Part shown: positions 18,113-28,400 of the stretch, piece after piece
How positions within the stretch are numbered: position 1 is the stretch's first letter
Layout: each line of letters begins with the position of its first letter
NCBI RefSeq assembly: GCF_000695095.2
Contig: NZ_CP011454.1
Location: 4,588,001-4,652,000 of the forward strand
From: Gemmatimonas phototrophica
GTDB taxonomy: Bacteria > Gemmatimonadota > Gemmatimonadetes > Gemmatimonadales > Gemmatimonadaceae
Reading direction: 5' to 3'
DNA: 64,000 bases
Position numbers and translations under genes: made by a program
Notes under the pieces: model-generated
The model's input: only the letters and a program-made list of their open reading frames with translations
Database searches by the model: none
Told to the model about the DNA's origin: nothing

Positions 18113-20773
18113 ATGTCCGTGAATCTTCGTGGCCTGATCGCCAAGCTCAATGCCCCCGTGCGCAGCGCCGTCGAAGGTGCCGCCGGCTTGTGCCTCTCGC
18201 GCACCAACTACGACGTCGAGCTTGAGCACCTGCTCGTCAAACTGCTCGATGCCACCGATAGCGACCTGGCCATCATCCTCAAGCACTTCGGGGTCAACCG
18301 CACCCGCTTTGCCGATGATCTCGCCCGCGCACTCGATCGCCTGAAGACCGGCAACGGTCGCACGCCGTCGCTCAGCACGTCGCTCGTTAACGCCTTGCGT
18401 GAAGGGTGGGTGATCGGGTCCGTGGAATACGGTGCACCGCGCGTACGCACCGGGCATGTGGTGTTGGCCATGCTGTCGGTCACCGAACTGACTCGCATGG
18501 CGATCGACATCAGCAAGGAGTTCGAAAAGATTCCGGTTGATGTGCTCAAGAAGGACTTCGTCACCATCACCTCCGCCTCCGCCGAAGCGTCGGCCGAAGT
18601 GGGCAGTATCGACTCCGTGGCCGCCGGCGCCAGTGCCTCCTCGGGTGGGTCGGGGCCGGCCAAGGCCGGTGGACGCACGCCGAATCTCGACCAGTACACC
18701 GTTGACCTCACCGAGAATGCCCGCAAGGGCAAGATTGATCAGGTCCTCGGCCGCGACTTCGAAGTGCGGCAGGTGGTGGACATTCTCACGCGGCGCCGGC
18801 AGAACAATCCCATCCTCGTGGGTGAGGCGGGCGTTGGCAAAACGGCTGTCGTGGAAGGCTTCGCGCGACGCATTGCTGATGGTGACGTCCCGCCGCCGCT
18901 GCGGAATGTCCGGCTGTTGTCGCTCGATCTCGCCATGTTGCAGGCCGGAGCCGGCGTAAAGGGTGAATTCGAGAATCGCCTCAAGGGACTCATTGAAGAG
19001 GTGAAGAACTCGCCCACGCCCATCATTCTGTTCATCGACGAAGCACACACCATGATTGGGGCCGGTGGTGCGGCCGGACAGAACGACGCGGCCAATCTCC
19101 TCAAGCCCGCGCTCGCCCGTGGTGAGCTGCGCACGATTGCCGCTACCACATGGAGCGAGTACAAGAAGTTCTTCGAAAAGGACCCGGCACTGTCACGGCG
19201 TTTCCAGCTGGTCAAAGTGGAAGAGCCCACCGAAGACGTGTGCTGCGTGATGATGCGCGCCGTTGTGCCGGCGCTCGAGAAGCACCACACCGTGCACATT
19301 TTGGACAGCGGCATGGAGGCCGGCGTGCGCCTCTCGCATCGCTATCTCCCCGATCGCCAGCTTCCGGACAAGGCGGTGAGCGTGCTCGATACCGCCTGTG
19401 CCCGTCTGGCCCTCGGCCAGAGCGCCACACCCGGACCCATTGAAGATCTCAAGCGGATTCTTGACGATCTGGCGCTGCAGGAGCGTGTGCTGAACCGTGA
19501 GCAGTCGGCCGGTATGGACCACCAAGAGCGGCTCGCCGGCATTGCCGAGCGCCGTACGCAGGTGGAAGCGCAGCTGGCGGTGCTGGAGGCACGTTGGGGC
19601 AGCGAAAAGGCGCTCGTATCGCGTATTCTCGAAGTGCGCGCCCAGTTGGTGGCCGAAGGCACCGATCCGGCGTCCATCGATACGCTTCGTGCTGACTACG
19701 CCGCCGCGATGACCGAGCTGGAAGCGTTGCAGGGCGATACACCGCTGGTGCGCCCGTTTGTGGATGCGTCCATCGTGGGCGAGGTGATCTCCGGCTGGAC
19801 GGGCATTCCGGTCGGGAAGATGCTGAGCGACGAGCTGGGCACCATGCTCGAACTCGAGAAGCACCTCGGCGCGCGCGTTATTGGTCAGAGCCACGCCCTG
19901 GTTGACATTTCGCGCCGCGTGCGGACGTCCAAGGCCGGTATCGAAGACCCGAACAAGCCCAAGGGCGTGTTCATGCTCGTGGGACCGTCGGGCGTCGGCA
20001 AAACCGAAACGGCGCTGGCGCTTTCCGATCTGTTGTATGGTGGAGAACGCAACATCATCACGATCAACATGTCGGAGTTCCAGGAAGCGCACACAGTCTC
20101 GACGCTCAAGGGGTCGCCCCCGGGCTACGTGGGCTACGGCGAAGGTGGTGTGCTCACCGAAGCCGTTCGCCGGCGGCCGTACAGCGTGGTGCTGCTCGAC
20201 GAAGTCGAGAAGGCCCACCCCGATGTGCTGGAGCTCTTCTTCCAGGTGTTCGACAAGGGCGTCATGGAAGACGGGGAAGGACGACAGATCGACTTCAAGA
20301 ACTCGATCATCATCCTCACCACGAATGCCGGCACCGAGACGATCATGAAGCTCACCGCCGATCCGGATACCATGCCGTTGCCGGAAGCCCTGGCCAAGGC
20401 ACTCAAGCCGGAACTCGATGCGGTGTTCAAGCCGGCCTTCCTCGGCCGCATGGTCATCGTGCCGTTCTTCCCGGTGCGCGACGAAAACCTCAAGCAGATC
20501 GTGCGCCTCAAGGTGGGCAAGATCGCCCGCCGTCTGCGCGAGACGCACAAGCTCGAAATGCAGCACGACGAGACGCTCATCGCCCAGGTCGCCGCGCGGT
20601 GCACCGAGGTGGAAAGCGGAGCGCGCAACGTGGACAACATTCTGTCCAACACGTTGCTCCCCGAAATCTCACGGATGTTGCTGTCAGCCATGGCCGAAGG
20701 GCGGCGACCCACGGCACTCGTAGTGGGGGTCGGCGAAACGGGCGACTTCACCTACGACATCGTGGCCGCGTGA
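18113..20773 (+). CDS. tssH: TssH (ClpV) sheath-recycling AAA+ ATPase
   Basis: ClpV disassembles contracted TssB/TssC sheaths so they can be reused. This 886-aa Clp/Hsp100 protein has an N-domain (about 1-150), a first AAA module with GEAGVGKT (about 237-244) and a FIDEAHTMIGAGG Walker B, a coiled-coil insertion (about 430-530), and a second AAA module with GPSGVGKTETA (about 624-634) and LLDEVEKAH. Its N-terminal helices (LVKLLDATDSDLAIIL) fit ClpV rather than ClpB. Between the N-domain and the first AAA module is a Ser/Ala/Gly-rich linker. GGAG lies 8 nt before the ATG. Confidence 0.95.
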   Translation: MSVNLRGLIAKLNAPVRSAVEGAAGLCLSRTNYDVELEHLLVKLLDATDSDLAIILKHFGVNRTRFADDLARALDRLKTGNGRTPSLSTSLVNALREGWVIGSVEYGAPRVRTGHVVLAMLSVTELTRMAIDISKEFEKIPVDVLKKDFVTITSASAEASAEVGSIDSVAAGASASSGGSGPAKAGGRTPNLDQYTVDLTENARKGKIDQVLGRDFEVRQVVDILTRRRQNNPILVGEAGVGKTAVVEGFARRIADGDVPPPLRNVRLLSLDLAMLQAGAGVKGEFENRLKGLIEEVKNSPTPIILFIDEAHTMIGAGGAAGQNDAANLLKPALARGELRTIAATTWSEYKKFFEKDPALSRRFQLVKVEEPTEDVCCVMMRAVVPALEKHHTVHILDSGMEAGVRLSHRYLPDRQLPDKAVSVLDTACARLALGQSATPGPIEDLKRILDDLALQERVLNREQSAGMDHQERLAGIAERRTQVEAQLAVLEARWGSEKALVSRILEVRAQLVAEGTDPASIDTLRADYAAAMTELEALQGDTPLVRPFVDASIVGEVISGWTGIPVGKMLSDELGTMLELEKHLGARVIGQSHALVDISRRVRTSKAGIEDPNKPKGVFMLVGPSGVGKTETALALSDLLYGGERNIITINMSEFQEAHTVSTLKGSPPGYVGYGEGGVLTEAVRRRPYSVVLLDEVEKAHPDVLELFFQVFDKGVMEDGEGRQIDFKNSIIILTTNAGTETIMKLTADPDTMPLPEALAKALKPELDAVFKPAFLGRMVIVPFFPVRDENLKQIVRLKVGKIARRLRETHKLEMQHDETLIAQVAARCTEVESGARNVDNILSNTLLPEISRMLLSAMAEGRRPTALVVGVGETGDFTYDIVAA

Positions 20774-20819
20774 TTCAGTATACACCAGGCAATTCCAGCA
20801 GTACGCGGAGGTACGTCGC

Positions 20820-23006
20820 ATGAATTACACGCAGGACAACCGCCCCTTTCGACTGACAACGCCACTGGGGAAGGATACCCTTCTCCTCACGGCGTTCTCC
20901 GGCGAAGAGCACGTGTCGACGTTCTTTCGCTTCGTGGTGCACGCCTGGAGCAATACCCCGACCATCCAGCCCAAGCAGCTGCTCCTCAAGGCCGTCAGTA
21001 TCGACATGACACTGCCCGACGGCAGCAGTCGTACGGTGCACGGCATCGTCAGTCGCTTCGCCCTCACCGGCGAAGCGCGTGATGGGCTGGCCGGCTACGA
21101 ACTGGAAATCGTTCCGCCGCACTGGGCGCTATCGCTCGACGAGGGGTACGAGATTTTTCAGAACAAGAGCGCCCGCGATGTGTGCGGCGATCTGCTCAAG
21201 GGCACGCCGTTCGAGTGGAAGTTGGTGCGAACACTGGATCCTCGCCCGTACTGTTTCCGGTATGGGGAGAGCCGGTGGCGCACGGTGGCCCGCCTGCTGG
21301 AGCAGGAAGGGATCTGGTATCGGTTTGATCACGCCGGCGGCGCCGCCAAGCTGGTGATGGGCGACACGTCGGCGTCAGCGCAGGCCGCGTGGGGCGTCAG
21401 CACCTTGGTCTACGATACCGACGGTCGGCGCGAAGGCCGGTTGACCGGCCTCACCATGTCGGCGGCGCCGTACGTTGCGGAAACGCGCGTGCGCACGGCC
21501 AGCGAATTTCTGGCCACACGCAACGTGGGTAATCTGGTCAGTGGTGGGGGCTCGTTTCAGGCCCCCGCCGATATCAAGGCGTACCGCTTTGAGCAGCAGC
21601 TGACCGCGCACCGCAGTGGCATCAGCCACAGCGGTGGCGATACGGCGAGCGATGCTGGCAAATTGCCCGATGACACCAAAGTGTACGCGCGGCTCCGCCA
21701 GGAGGCCGCGGAAGCAGAGGCCGTGGTGTACAGCGGGCAGTCCAATTATGTCGGGCTGCAGAGTGGTGCGAAGGTCAAGGTGGACGAGCATCCCAGTACC
21801 GCGCTCAACGTGGAGCTGTTTGTGCTGGGGGTGCAGCACCAGGGGGCCAACGGCTCGTATTTTGCCGACGCCAGCGATCCGAGCTACGGCAATTCGTTTA
21901 CCGCCATTCCGGCCACGACCCCCTATCGTCCTCCGCGCGTTACCGCGTGGCCACGGGTGGGCGGCGCCCACATAGGCATCGTGGTGGGTCCGGAAGGCGA
22001 GGAGATCTATCCCGACAAGCACGGGCGGGTACAGGTCGTCTTCAAGTGGGATGTCGACGACTCCAAGAAGCTCGATCGCTCCTGCTGGATACGGGTGGCG
22101 CAGTCGTTTGCCGGCCAGAACTTCGGGGCGGTGTTCCTGCCGCGCATTGGTCACGAAGTCATCGTGGACTTCCTCGATGGCAACCCGGACAATCCGGTCA
22201 TCGTTGGCAGCCTGTACAACAGTGCCAACCTGCCGCCGTGGAAGCTCCCCGACAACAAGACGCAAAGTGGCGTGCGCACCAAGAGCACGCTCAAGGGCGG
22301 CGCCGACGACTTCAATGAACTGCGCTTTGAGGACAAGAAGGGCGAGGAACTGATTTACCATCAGGCCCAGAAAGACCTGGAGACGCTCGTGAAGAACGAC
22401 GAGCGTCGCACGGTTCAGCACGACCGCACCACCATCATCAAGAACAACGATGAGCGCACGGTGCAGGAAGGCTTCGACAAGCACACGATTGAAAAAGGCG
22501 AACAGATCATCAAGGTCGCCGACAACAATCGGTCGCTGCACGTGGAGAAGAACCACACCGTTACGGTGAACGGCGAAGAGTCCATTACCGTCACGAAAGA
22601 TCGCAAGCTGGTGCTGAAGGCCAACCAGTCGCATGAAGTCACCAGCGACGACACCACCAAGGTGGAAGGCAAGCGCGCGGCGACGATCACCCAGGACGAC
22701 ACGATCAATGTGAAAACGGGGAACTACAAGCTCACCGTGGACACCGGCAACATCGATTTGCACGCCAAGATGGGCAATATCACCATCAAGGCCGACATGG
22801 GAGCCATCAATCTCGAGGCAATGTCAAAGGTGGAGATCAAGGTGGGCGGCAATACCATCACGGTCGACCAGAGCGGTGTGAAGGTGCAGGGCATCAACGT
22901 CAAGATTGAAGGCAGTGTCGCTGCCGAGGTCTCGTCGGGCGCTGCCACGCAGATCAAGGGCGCCGCGATGGTGAAGATTCAGGGCGGCATGACCATGATC
23001 AATTGA
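20820..23006 (+). CDS. vgrG: VgrG (TssI) spike protein
   Basis: VgrG trimers tip the Hcp tube and carry effectors directly or through PAAR. The 728-aa product shows the gp27-like N-terminal part (RPFRLTTPLGKDTLLLTAFSG), the gp5 OB-fold segment with HIGIVVGPEGEEIYPDKHGR and VDFLDGNPDNPVIVGSLYN (about residues 450-470), then a long beta-helix needle of short repeats (NDERRTVQHDRTT, KNNDERTVQ, and so on) ending at GGMTMIN. There is no extra C-terminal enzyme domain, so it is not an evolved VgrG. A GGAGG site precedes the ATG by 8 nt. It heads the downstream cargo group (unknown protein, PAAR, M91 peptidase). Confidence 0.95.
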   Translation: MNYTQDNRPFRLTTPLGKDTLLLTAFSGEEHVSTFFRFVVHAWSNTPTIQPKQLLLKAVSIDMTLPDGSSRTVHGIVSRFALTGEARDGLAGYELEIVPPHWALSLDEGYEIFQNKSARDVCGDLLKGTPFEWKLVRTLDPRPYCFRYGESRWRTVARLLEQEGIWYRFDHAGGAAKLVMGDTSASAQAAWGVSTLVYDTDGRREGRLTGLTMSAAPYVAETRVRTASEFLATRNVGNLVSGGGSFQAPADIKAYRFEQQLTAHRSGISHSGGDTASDAGKLPDDTKVYARLRQEAAEAEAVVYSGQSNYVGLQSGAKVKVDEHPSTALNVELFVLGVQHQGANGSYFADASDPSYGNSFTAIPATTPYRPPRVTAWPRVGGAHIGIVVGPEGEEIYPDKHGRVQVVFKWDVDDSKKLDRSCWIRVAQSFAGQNFGAVFLPRIGHEVIVDFLDGNPDNPVIVGSLYNSANLPPWKLPDNKTQSGVRTKSTLKGGADDFNELRFEDKKGEELIYHQAQKDLETLVKNDERRTVQHDRTTIIKNNDERTVQEGFDKHTIEKGEQIIKVADNNRSLHVEKNHTVTVNGEESITVTKDRKLVLKANQSHEVTSDDTTKVEGKRAATITQDDTINVKTGNYKLTVDTGNIDLHAKMGNITIKADMGAINLEAMSKVEIKVGGNTITVDQSGVKVQGINVKIEGSVAAEVSSGAATQIKGAAMVKIQGGMTMIN

Positions 23007-23016
23007 GACGGCCATC

Positions 23017-23706
23017 ATGACGACACCGCTCACGATCGCCCCCGATCCGCTCGCCGCCTGCCCACCGCTGTTGCGCTGGCTGCTGGAGCGCACCGCGCCC
23101 GAAGACGGCGCGTTGGCCCTGCTCGACCCTTCACGTCCGCTCGACGTGATCTACGCCACCTGGGTTCAGGGCGGGCAGCTCCCCTCCGCCCTGCGGCTCA
23201 TTGCCGGCGTCCTGCCGGCGCGCGAAAGCATCTGGTGGGCCTGGGTCTCCGCGAAGTACGCCGCGCAGTCGTCTGGTGGCAAACCGCCATCAGCCGCGGT
23301 GCATAAAGCGCTCACCGCCGTTGAACAGTGGATTGTACGCCCTGACGACGACGCACGGCGTGCCGCGTGGGAGGCCGGCGATGCCGCCGGATTGGACACC
23401 CCCATCGGGATGGCGGCAGCGGCCGTCTTTTTGAGTGGGATCACCGTTGGGCCTGCCAATCTGCCGCCGATCCCCCCACCGCCTGGCGTCGCGCTACCGC
23501 TGGTGAGCGGCGCTCTGCTGGTCGCCGCAACTGCAGGCGCCGATCCCAAGCAGATCGAACCGACCATGACGGCCTTTGCCGCTCAGGGCATTGAAATCGT
23601 CAAGCGACTGGGTGGCTGGGATACCGCGCTCCAGCTGGCCTACGATACGCAGCATCGGCTCAAGCAGGAGTACGATCGCGCCACCGCACCACCACCGGCG
23701 AGGTAA
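23017..23706 (+). CDS. VgrG/PAAR-linked protein of unknown function (possible adaptor)
   Basis: A 229-aa cytoplasmic protein, 10 nt after vgrG and 6 nt before the PAAR gene. The N-terminal half is helical: an ACPPLLRWLLERTAPEDGALALL segment, LDVIYATWVQGG, and ARESIWWAWVSAKYAA (about 70-85). The middle has a Gly/Pro-rich stretch (NLPPIPPPPGV, about 150) and a hydrophobic patch, GALLVAATAG. Similar short VgrG-associated proteins occur in T6SS loci; I think of the DUF6931 group, but this is from memory. The place between spike and tip suggests an adaptor that loads PAAR or the effector on VgrG. That role is inferred from context only. Confidence 0.75.
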   Translation: MTTPLTIAPDPLAACPPLLRWLLERTAPEDGALALLDPSRPLDVIYATWVQGGQLPSALRLIAGVLPARESIWWAWVSAKYAAQSSGGKPPSAAVHKALTAVEQWIVRPDDDARRAAWEAGDAAGLDTPIGMAAAAVFLSGITVGPANLPPIPPPPGVALPLVSGALLVAATAGADPKQIEPTMTAFAAQGIEIVKRLGGWDTALQLAYDTQHRLKQEYDRATAPPPAR

Positions 23707-23712
23707 CGCATC

Positions 23713-24012
23713 ATGCCCCCAGCTGCCCGCATTACTGATATGCACGTCTGTCCCATGATGACCCCCGGTGTGCCCCCTATTCCGCACGTTGGAGGACCCG
23801 TGGTGGTGCCTGGTGCCCCCACGGTCATCATTGCCTTCATGCCATCCGCCACCATTGGCAGCATGTGCGTCTGCGTGGGACCGCCCGACAGCGTCGTCAA
23901 GGGCTCGGCCACGGTGATGCTCATGAACAAACCGGCTGCGCGCATGGGAGATACCACCGCGCACGGCGGGTCGATTGTGATGGGAGCGCCAACGGTAATG
24001 ATCGGCGGCTGA
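23713..24012 (+). CDS. PAAR-domain spike tip protein
   Basis: The PAAR cone caps the VgrG spike and sharpens it. The 99-aa product is a bare PAAR domain: MPPAARITDMHVCPMM opening with Pro-Ala-Ala-Arg itself, GGPVVVPGAPTVIIAF, MCVCVGPPDSVVKGS and the ending ARMGDTTAHGGSIVMGAP. Metal-binding residues are present (H11, C13, H25 and the His of TTAHGG). No toxin domain is fused, so the cargo must be separate, most simply the metallopeptidase encoded next. Confidence 0.93.
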   Translation: MPPAARITDMHVCPMMTPGVPPIPHVGGPVVVPGAPTVIIAFMPSATIGSMCVCVGPPDSVVKGSATVMLMNKPAARMGDTTAHGGSIVMGAPTVMIGG

Positions 24013-24125
24013 CGGCACCGAAGGAAACGCGGAATGATAAAAGGTTCACGCCATGATCATCTGGTGCTGTGCTACCCTGATAGCGCGTCCGTCTGTTCCC
24101 CCCAGACCGTCCCAACGGAGAAGCG

Positions 24126-24800
24126 ATGAGCACCACGAACAAAAAGCTGTCGGACTTTCCGGGTTTTGCGATCTGCTACGATCCCAAGTCGAAGCCCTTT
24201 TTTCAGTCGCAGGTGGTCGAAGCCATGCGCATGCTCGCCTCGGTCGATCTGGGCAAGCAGCTCCTTAAAGGAATCGCCGATGCCAAGCCCAAGGTGCGCA
24301 AGCATCACGCGAGCCTCACCCCCGCCGCCAAAAAGATCAGCTTTTCGTCGGGTATCAACGTGGTCATCACCCCGGCCGCCGACATCAACTTCATCCAGAG
24401 CGGGTTCAAGGCCGACAAGGTCTACGGCGACCACGGCGCCATGAGCATTACGGGACTGAAGCCGTCTGCTGCGGCCTCCCACAACATCGCGGGCTGCCCG
24501 TTCCATATTGATGGTGGCAGTGCGGCCATGGCTATCGATCCAACCGCCGCCGACAACGGGCGTGGCACCTGCTCCATCATGTACTTCACCAATGCGCAGG
24601 TCATGACGCGCAAGGGAGAAGCTGCCAATCCGGTCGTCGTGCTGGCGCATGAGCTCATTCACAGCCTGCACCATGTCACCGGTACGGTGCACAAGGACGA
24701 AGAGCTGGTCACGTCGGGTATTGGGAAGTACGCCGACCTGCCCATGACGGAAAACGCTTTCCGCAAAGCGTTTGGCATCAAGCTGCGCGTCGAGTACTGA
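24126..24800 (+). CDS. M91 (NleD-like) zinc metallopeptidase, likely T6SS effector
   Basis: The 224-aa protein contains the zinc-protease motif AHELIHSLHH (HExxH, about residues 177-181) and a downstream DEELVTSGIG, followed by MTENAFRKAFGIKLR, the arrangement of the M91/NleD-type peptidases used as effectors and polymorphic toxin tips. It has no signal peptide or membrane helix, as expected for T6SS cargo. It lies 113 nt after the PAAR gene, with its own leader. The following gene starts 5 nt after its stop. The catalytic site is intact by eye. The target is unknown; known NleD relatives cut host kinases, but that must not be assumed here. Confidence 0.8.
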   Translation: MSTTNKKLSDFPGFAICYDPKSKPFFQSQVVEAMRMLASVDLGKQLLKGIADAKPKVRKHHASLTPAAKKISFSSGINVVITPAADINFIQSGFKADKVYGDHGAMSITGLKPSAAASHNIAGCPFHIDGGSAAMAIDPTAADNGRGTCSIMYFTNAQVMTRKGEAANPVVVLAHELIHSLHHVTGTVHKDEELVTSGIGKYADLPMTENAFRKAFGIKLRVEY

Positions 24801-24805
24801 TTACC

Positions 24806-25402
24806 ATGTCACAGTTCACCAACGACATCGGCAAGCTGACCTTCAAGTTCGAATCGGCGATCGGTGCAGCTCCACCGGTTGCCACCGCGATGTCAGACTT
24901 CAAAGCCGCCCTTCAGGTGTACCGGGGCAAGCAGCAGCCGGGGCTCGAGCTCAATTATGTCAGCGCGTTAATCAACTTCATCATGGGCGTCATGCTGCTT
25001 CCGCGCGAGGAACGAACGGAACAGCTCAACCACGCCCTGGCATTGCGCGAGCAGTTTTTTGCCTTCACCCAGAAGAAAGCCGCCTTGGCGCAAAAAGCGC
25101 AGAACGGCTCAAACTTCATCGTGCGAAAGATTGCGCTGAAGAAGTATCAGAACCTGGCGCGAGACACTGGGGGAAGCAAAGGCGTGCAGACTATTGGCGC
25201 GCACAACGAAAGAGTGCACTCGAGAGCCATCGCCGACATCAGAACCGGCATCGATCAGAAGCTGCAGGGTATGCCCGGCTTCGCCGACCTGGATACGGCG
25301 TACGACCAGCTCATCAGAGCTGGTGACGCGTCGGGGAATCTGTCGGATATGCACACCACGGTAATGATGAACCTGTCCAAAGCGCTCCTGCCGAACGGCT
25401 GA
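24806..25402 (+). CDS. Unknown protein coupled to the M91 peptidase gene (possible immunity or partner)
   Basis: I do not recognise this 198-aa protein. It starts MSQFTNDIGKLTFKFESAIG and has two hydrophobic helical stretches (NYVSALINFIMGVMLLP, about 50-66). A basic middle follows (KKAALAQKAQNGSNFIVRKIALKKY, split here as two helices), then IGAHNERVHSRAIADIRTGI. There is no signal peptide. It begins 5 nt after the peptidase stop, so the two are almost certainly co-translated. The usual roles for such a partner are immunity protein, chaperone or second cargo. It is the last gene of the T6SS run; the histidine kinase gene follows 60 nt later. Confidence 0.7.
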   Translation: MSQFTNDIGKLTFKFESAIGAAPPVATAMSDFKAALQVYRGKQQPGLELNYVSALINFIMGVMLLPREERTEQLNHALALREQFFAFTQKKAALAQKAQNGSNFIVRKIALKKYQNLARDTGGSKGVQTIGAHNERVHSRAIADIRTGIDQKLQGMPGFADLDTAYDQLIRAGDASGNLSDMHTTVMMNLSKALLPNG

Positions 25403-25462
25403 CCGCCGGTCGGTAAGGGCAACCCTGCCAACACTTTGGCCGGCGGGCGGTAGTATTGAAGG

Positions 25463-28400
25463 GTGCCTATGCCAACACCCTCGCCCATGTTGCCCCCGGC
25501 CGCCCTTGGGGCCGCGTCTCGGACCACCCTGACGCGGCGACTGGGGATCTGGCTCACGCTGGTGATTGCCCTCTGCATGGTAGCGGCAATCACCAGCTAC
25601 AGGCGCTACGCCGCCGGCGTGCGCAATAGCACCGAAGCGCTGCTCGAATCGCTCGCCCGCGCCCGCGCCACGGCCATTCGCTCCCATCTTGATGAGCGTA
25701 TCGCGGATGCCTGGGTCTTCGCCCGCCGTGACAAACTCATACAGGCCTTCGGTGACGGGCGCGGGGTCCCGACCGAACCGTATGCCGGCGAGCTCCGCCA
25801 AGCCCTCGACGATGTTGCCGGCGCATACGGCTACCACAACCTCATGGTGTTTGGTCGCAACGGGCAAACCATGGCTCAGTTGCGGACCGATACACTGGAG
25901 GCCCGTGAAAAGCAGGCGTTGGCCAACGCCATGACCAGCGGTCGGGCCCAGCCCATTCTGCTCCACGTCTCTCCGGAAGGAATCATGGAGTACGGCGTGG
26001 TCGCACCCATCTGGGCCGGCCGCGAGAACGTCGGTCCAGCCGACGGCGCCCTGTATCTCGTGCTCGATGTCGACACCCGACTCGTGCCGTTGCTCAAAGA
26101 CGGGGTCCCCAGTGCATCGTACCAGAGTCTGCTGCTCCAGTTGGACGGAGACTCCGCTATCGCCTTTGTGACCGGGAACCGGCAGACAGACCGAATGACA
26201 CGCCCCATTCAGGTCTCAGCAGCAGCCTCCGATCGTCTGCGGCGCAGCATCGACGCTGAAGATTTTGCCGGCGTCCCCGTCATCCGCGGCCTCGCGCCCG
26301 TGCTGCGCACACCGTGGACTGTCGTGGCCAAAATTGACCGCGAGGAAGCCGAAGCGCCCATCCGCGTAGCCGCCACCGCCATTGCGTTGGCGTTCCTGCT
26401 GCTCATCGCGCTCGCCACCGCGGTCACCAGCAGTGTAGGACGAAGCCAACGGCTCAAAGTCATCGAAGACAACGAACGGCTCGCCCTGCGGACGCTGCGC
26501 GTGGTGCAGACATCCACCGATGGCTTCGTCGTGCTCGACATCAACGGGCGCTTCATGGATGTGAACGACGCCCTCTGTGCCATCACCGGGTACAGTCGCA
26601 GCGAACTGCTGGCCCTGTCGCTCGCCGATGTCAAAGTGGTGGACGACCCGAGAGAGGTCGGCGCGGCCCTCGATCGCATTCGGAACGGGATCAATGAGCG
26701 ATACGTCACGCGCTGGCGGCACAAAAATGGACAGGTGATCGATCTGGATGTGAGCGCCACCTTCATCGACGACGAGACTGGTGGCCGCTATTACGCGTTC
26801 GTGCGCGACATTACGGAGTCTCTGGCCTCCCGCCGGCGCCTGGAACGTGTCAATCAGCTCTACGCATTTCTGAATCACGCCAGCGAAGCGCTCTTCAAAA
26901 CCCGCGATCGCCAGGACGCCCTCAAACTCGTCTGCGACATCTCCGTCAACGAAGGCGGGTTTCCGCTCGCCTGGGTGGGAGCGGTGGATGAGCAGCGGCA
27001 GGTAGTCACCCCGGTGGTCGCCGCCGGCAACGCCGCTGAGTATGCCGAGTCCATCACGATCACGCTCGATCCGGCCCTGTCCACCAGTCACGGACCTACC
27101 GGCCGGTGTATCACGGAACGGCGCTCCGTTGTGGTGGACGAGTACGGTGCCGACGACTCCACCAGACCATGGTCCAAGGTGGCCGCATCGTACGGTCTGC
27201 GCTCCGCGGCGGCGCTTCCCGTGTTTGTGGACGGCAAGCCCGTGGCGGCGCTCATGCTGTACCACAGCGTGCCGGGAGCCTTTGACGCCGAGATGGTCAC
27301 GTTGCTGGAGGAGATCTCCCGCATCCTCGGGCTGGTGTTGCAGGGCATCGATACCGAACAGCGGCGCGTCGCCGAACAGGATCGTCGGCGGCGGAGTGAG
27401 GAACGATTTCGTAATCACTTTGAATCGCTCCCCATTGCCACGTACGTCGTGCAGGAAGCCACCGGAAAGGTGCAACGCGTCAACCGCGCCTTCCTGAATC
27501 TCTTTGGCTACGAGTCCTACGAAATCCCGACCCTCGAAGCCAGCTTCGAGCGGTTCTTTGTGGACCCGGTATATCGAGCCCAGAGCTTTGAAGTGTTCCG
27601 TCGCGATTTCAGTGAGCTCACACCAGGCAGCACACCACGTCGGTCTCGTGAGTATACCATTCGCTGTCGCGATGGCAGCGAACGCGTGGTACAGGCCATC
27701 GTCACCCGCGCCGCTGATGAGCTCATCATCGGGTGGGTGGATCTCAGCGAGCTCCGCCACAGCCAGGACATGCTGCGCGAAGCGCAGCGCATTGCCCGCC
27801 TCGGCAGTTGGAGCTACGACTTCCGCACACGCGTACGCGAGTTGTCCGACGATACCATTGACCTGTTTGACCTCGACCGCGCCGGCAACAACACCGAAGA
27901 CATGATGCGACGGGCCTTCACGCCTGACGATCTCGACCGGTTGCAGTCCGAATTCTTCCGGGCGATCCGGGAGCATGATGTCTACGAGGTTACCGTCCCG
28001 GTCCTTACCCGCAAGCAGGAACGGCGGTACGCGCTCATTCGGGCCCGCGTCGCGTACGACGACCGCAGCGTTCCCATACGCGCCACCGGCTCCGCACAGG
28101 ACGTGACGGCGCAGATGGAAGCGTCCAATGAACTCACCCGCTACCGCGAACTCCTCGAAGAGCGGGTCGCACAACGCACCGAAGCCCTGGCGGCCGCCAA
28201 CAGCAAACTCGAGAAGGCGCTGGGGGAAGCCGACACCGCCAATCGGGCCAAGTCAGCGTTTCTGGCCGTCATGAGCCACGAAATCCGCACGCCACTCAAT
28301 GGTGTGATCGGCATGGCCGAAGTCCTGACGCAAAGCCCCCTTCCACCACGCGATGCCGAGGCGGTACGGGTCATCCGGGGATCCGCGATCAATCTGCTGG

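Noticed and set aside
19193..20566. 457-aa minus-strand frame
   Set aside because: Antisense to clpV/tssH, no domain.
21375..22763. 462-aa minus-strand frame
   Set aside because: Antisense to vgrG; its regularity reflects the VgrG repeats.
1..25402. Absence of tssJ taken as a feature of this T6SS
   Set aside because: The locus is cut at the left edge, so missing genes cannot be concluded.
26216..28174. 652-aa open frame on the minus strand
   Set aside because: It lies wholly antisense to the hybrid histidine kinase, whose domains are unmistakable; long shadows are expected in GC-rich codons.
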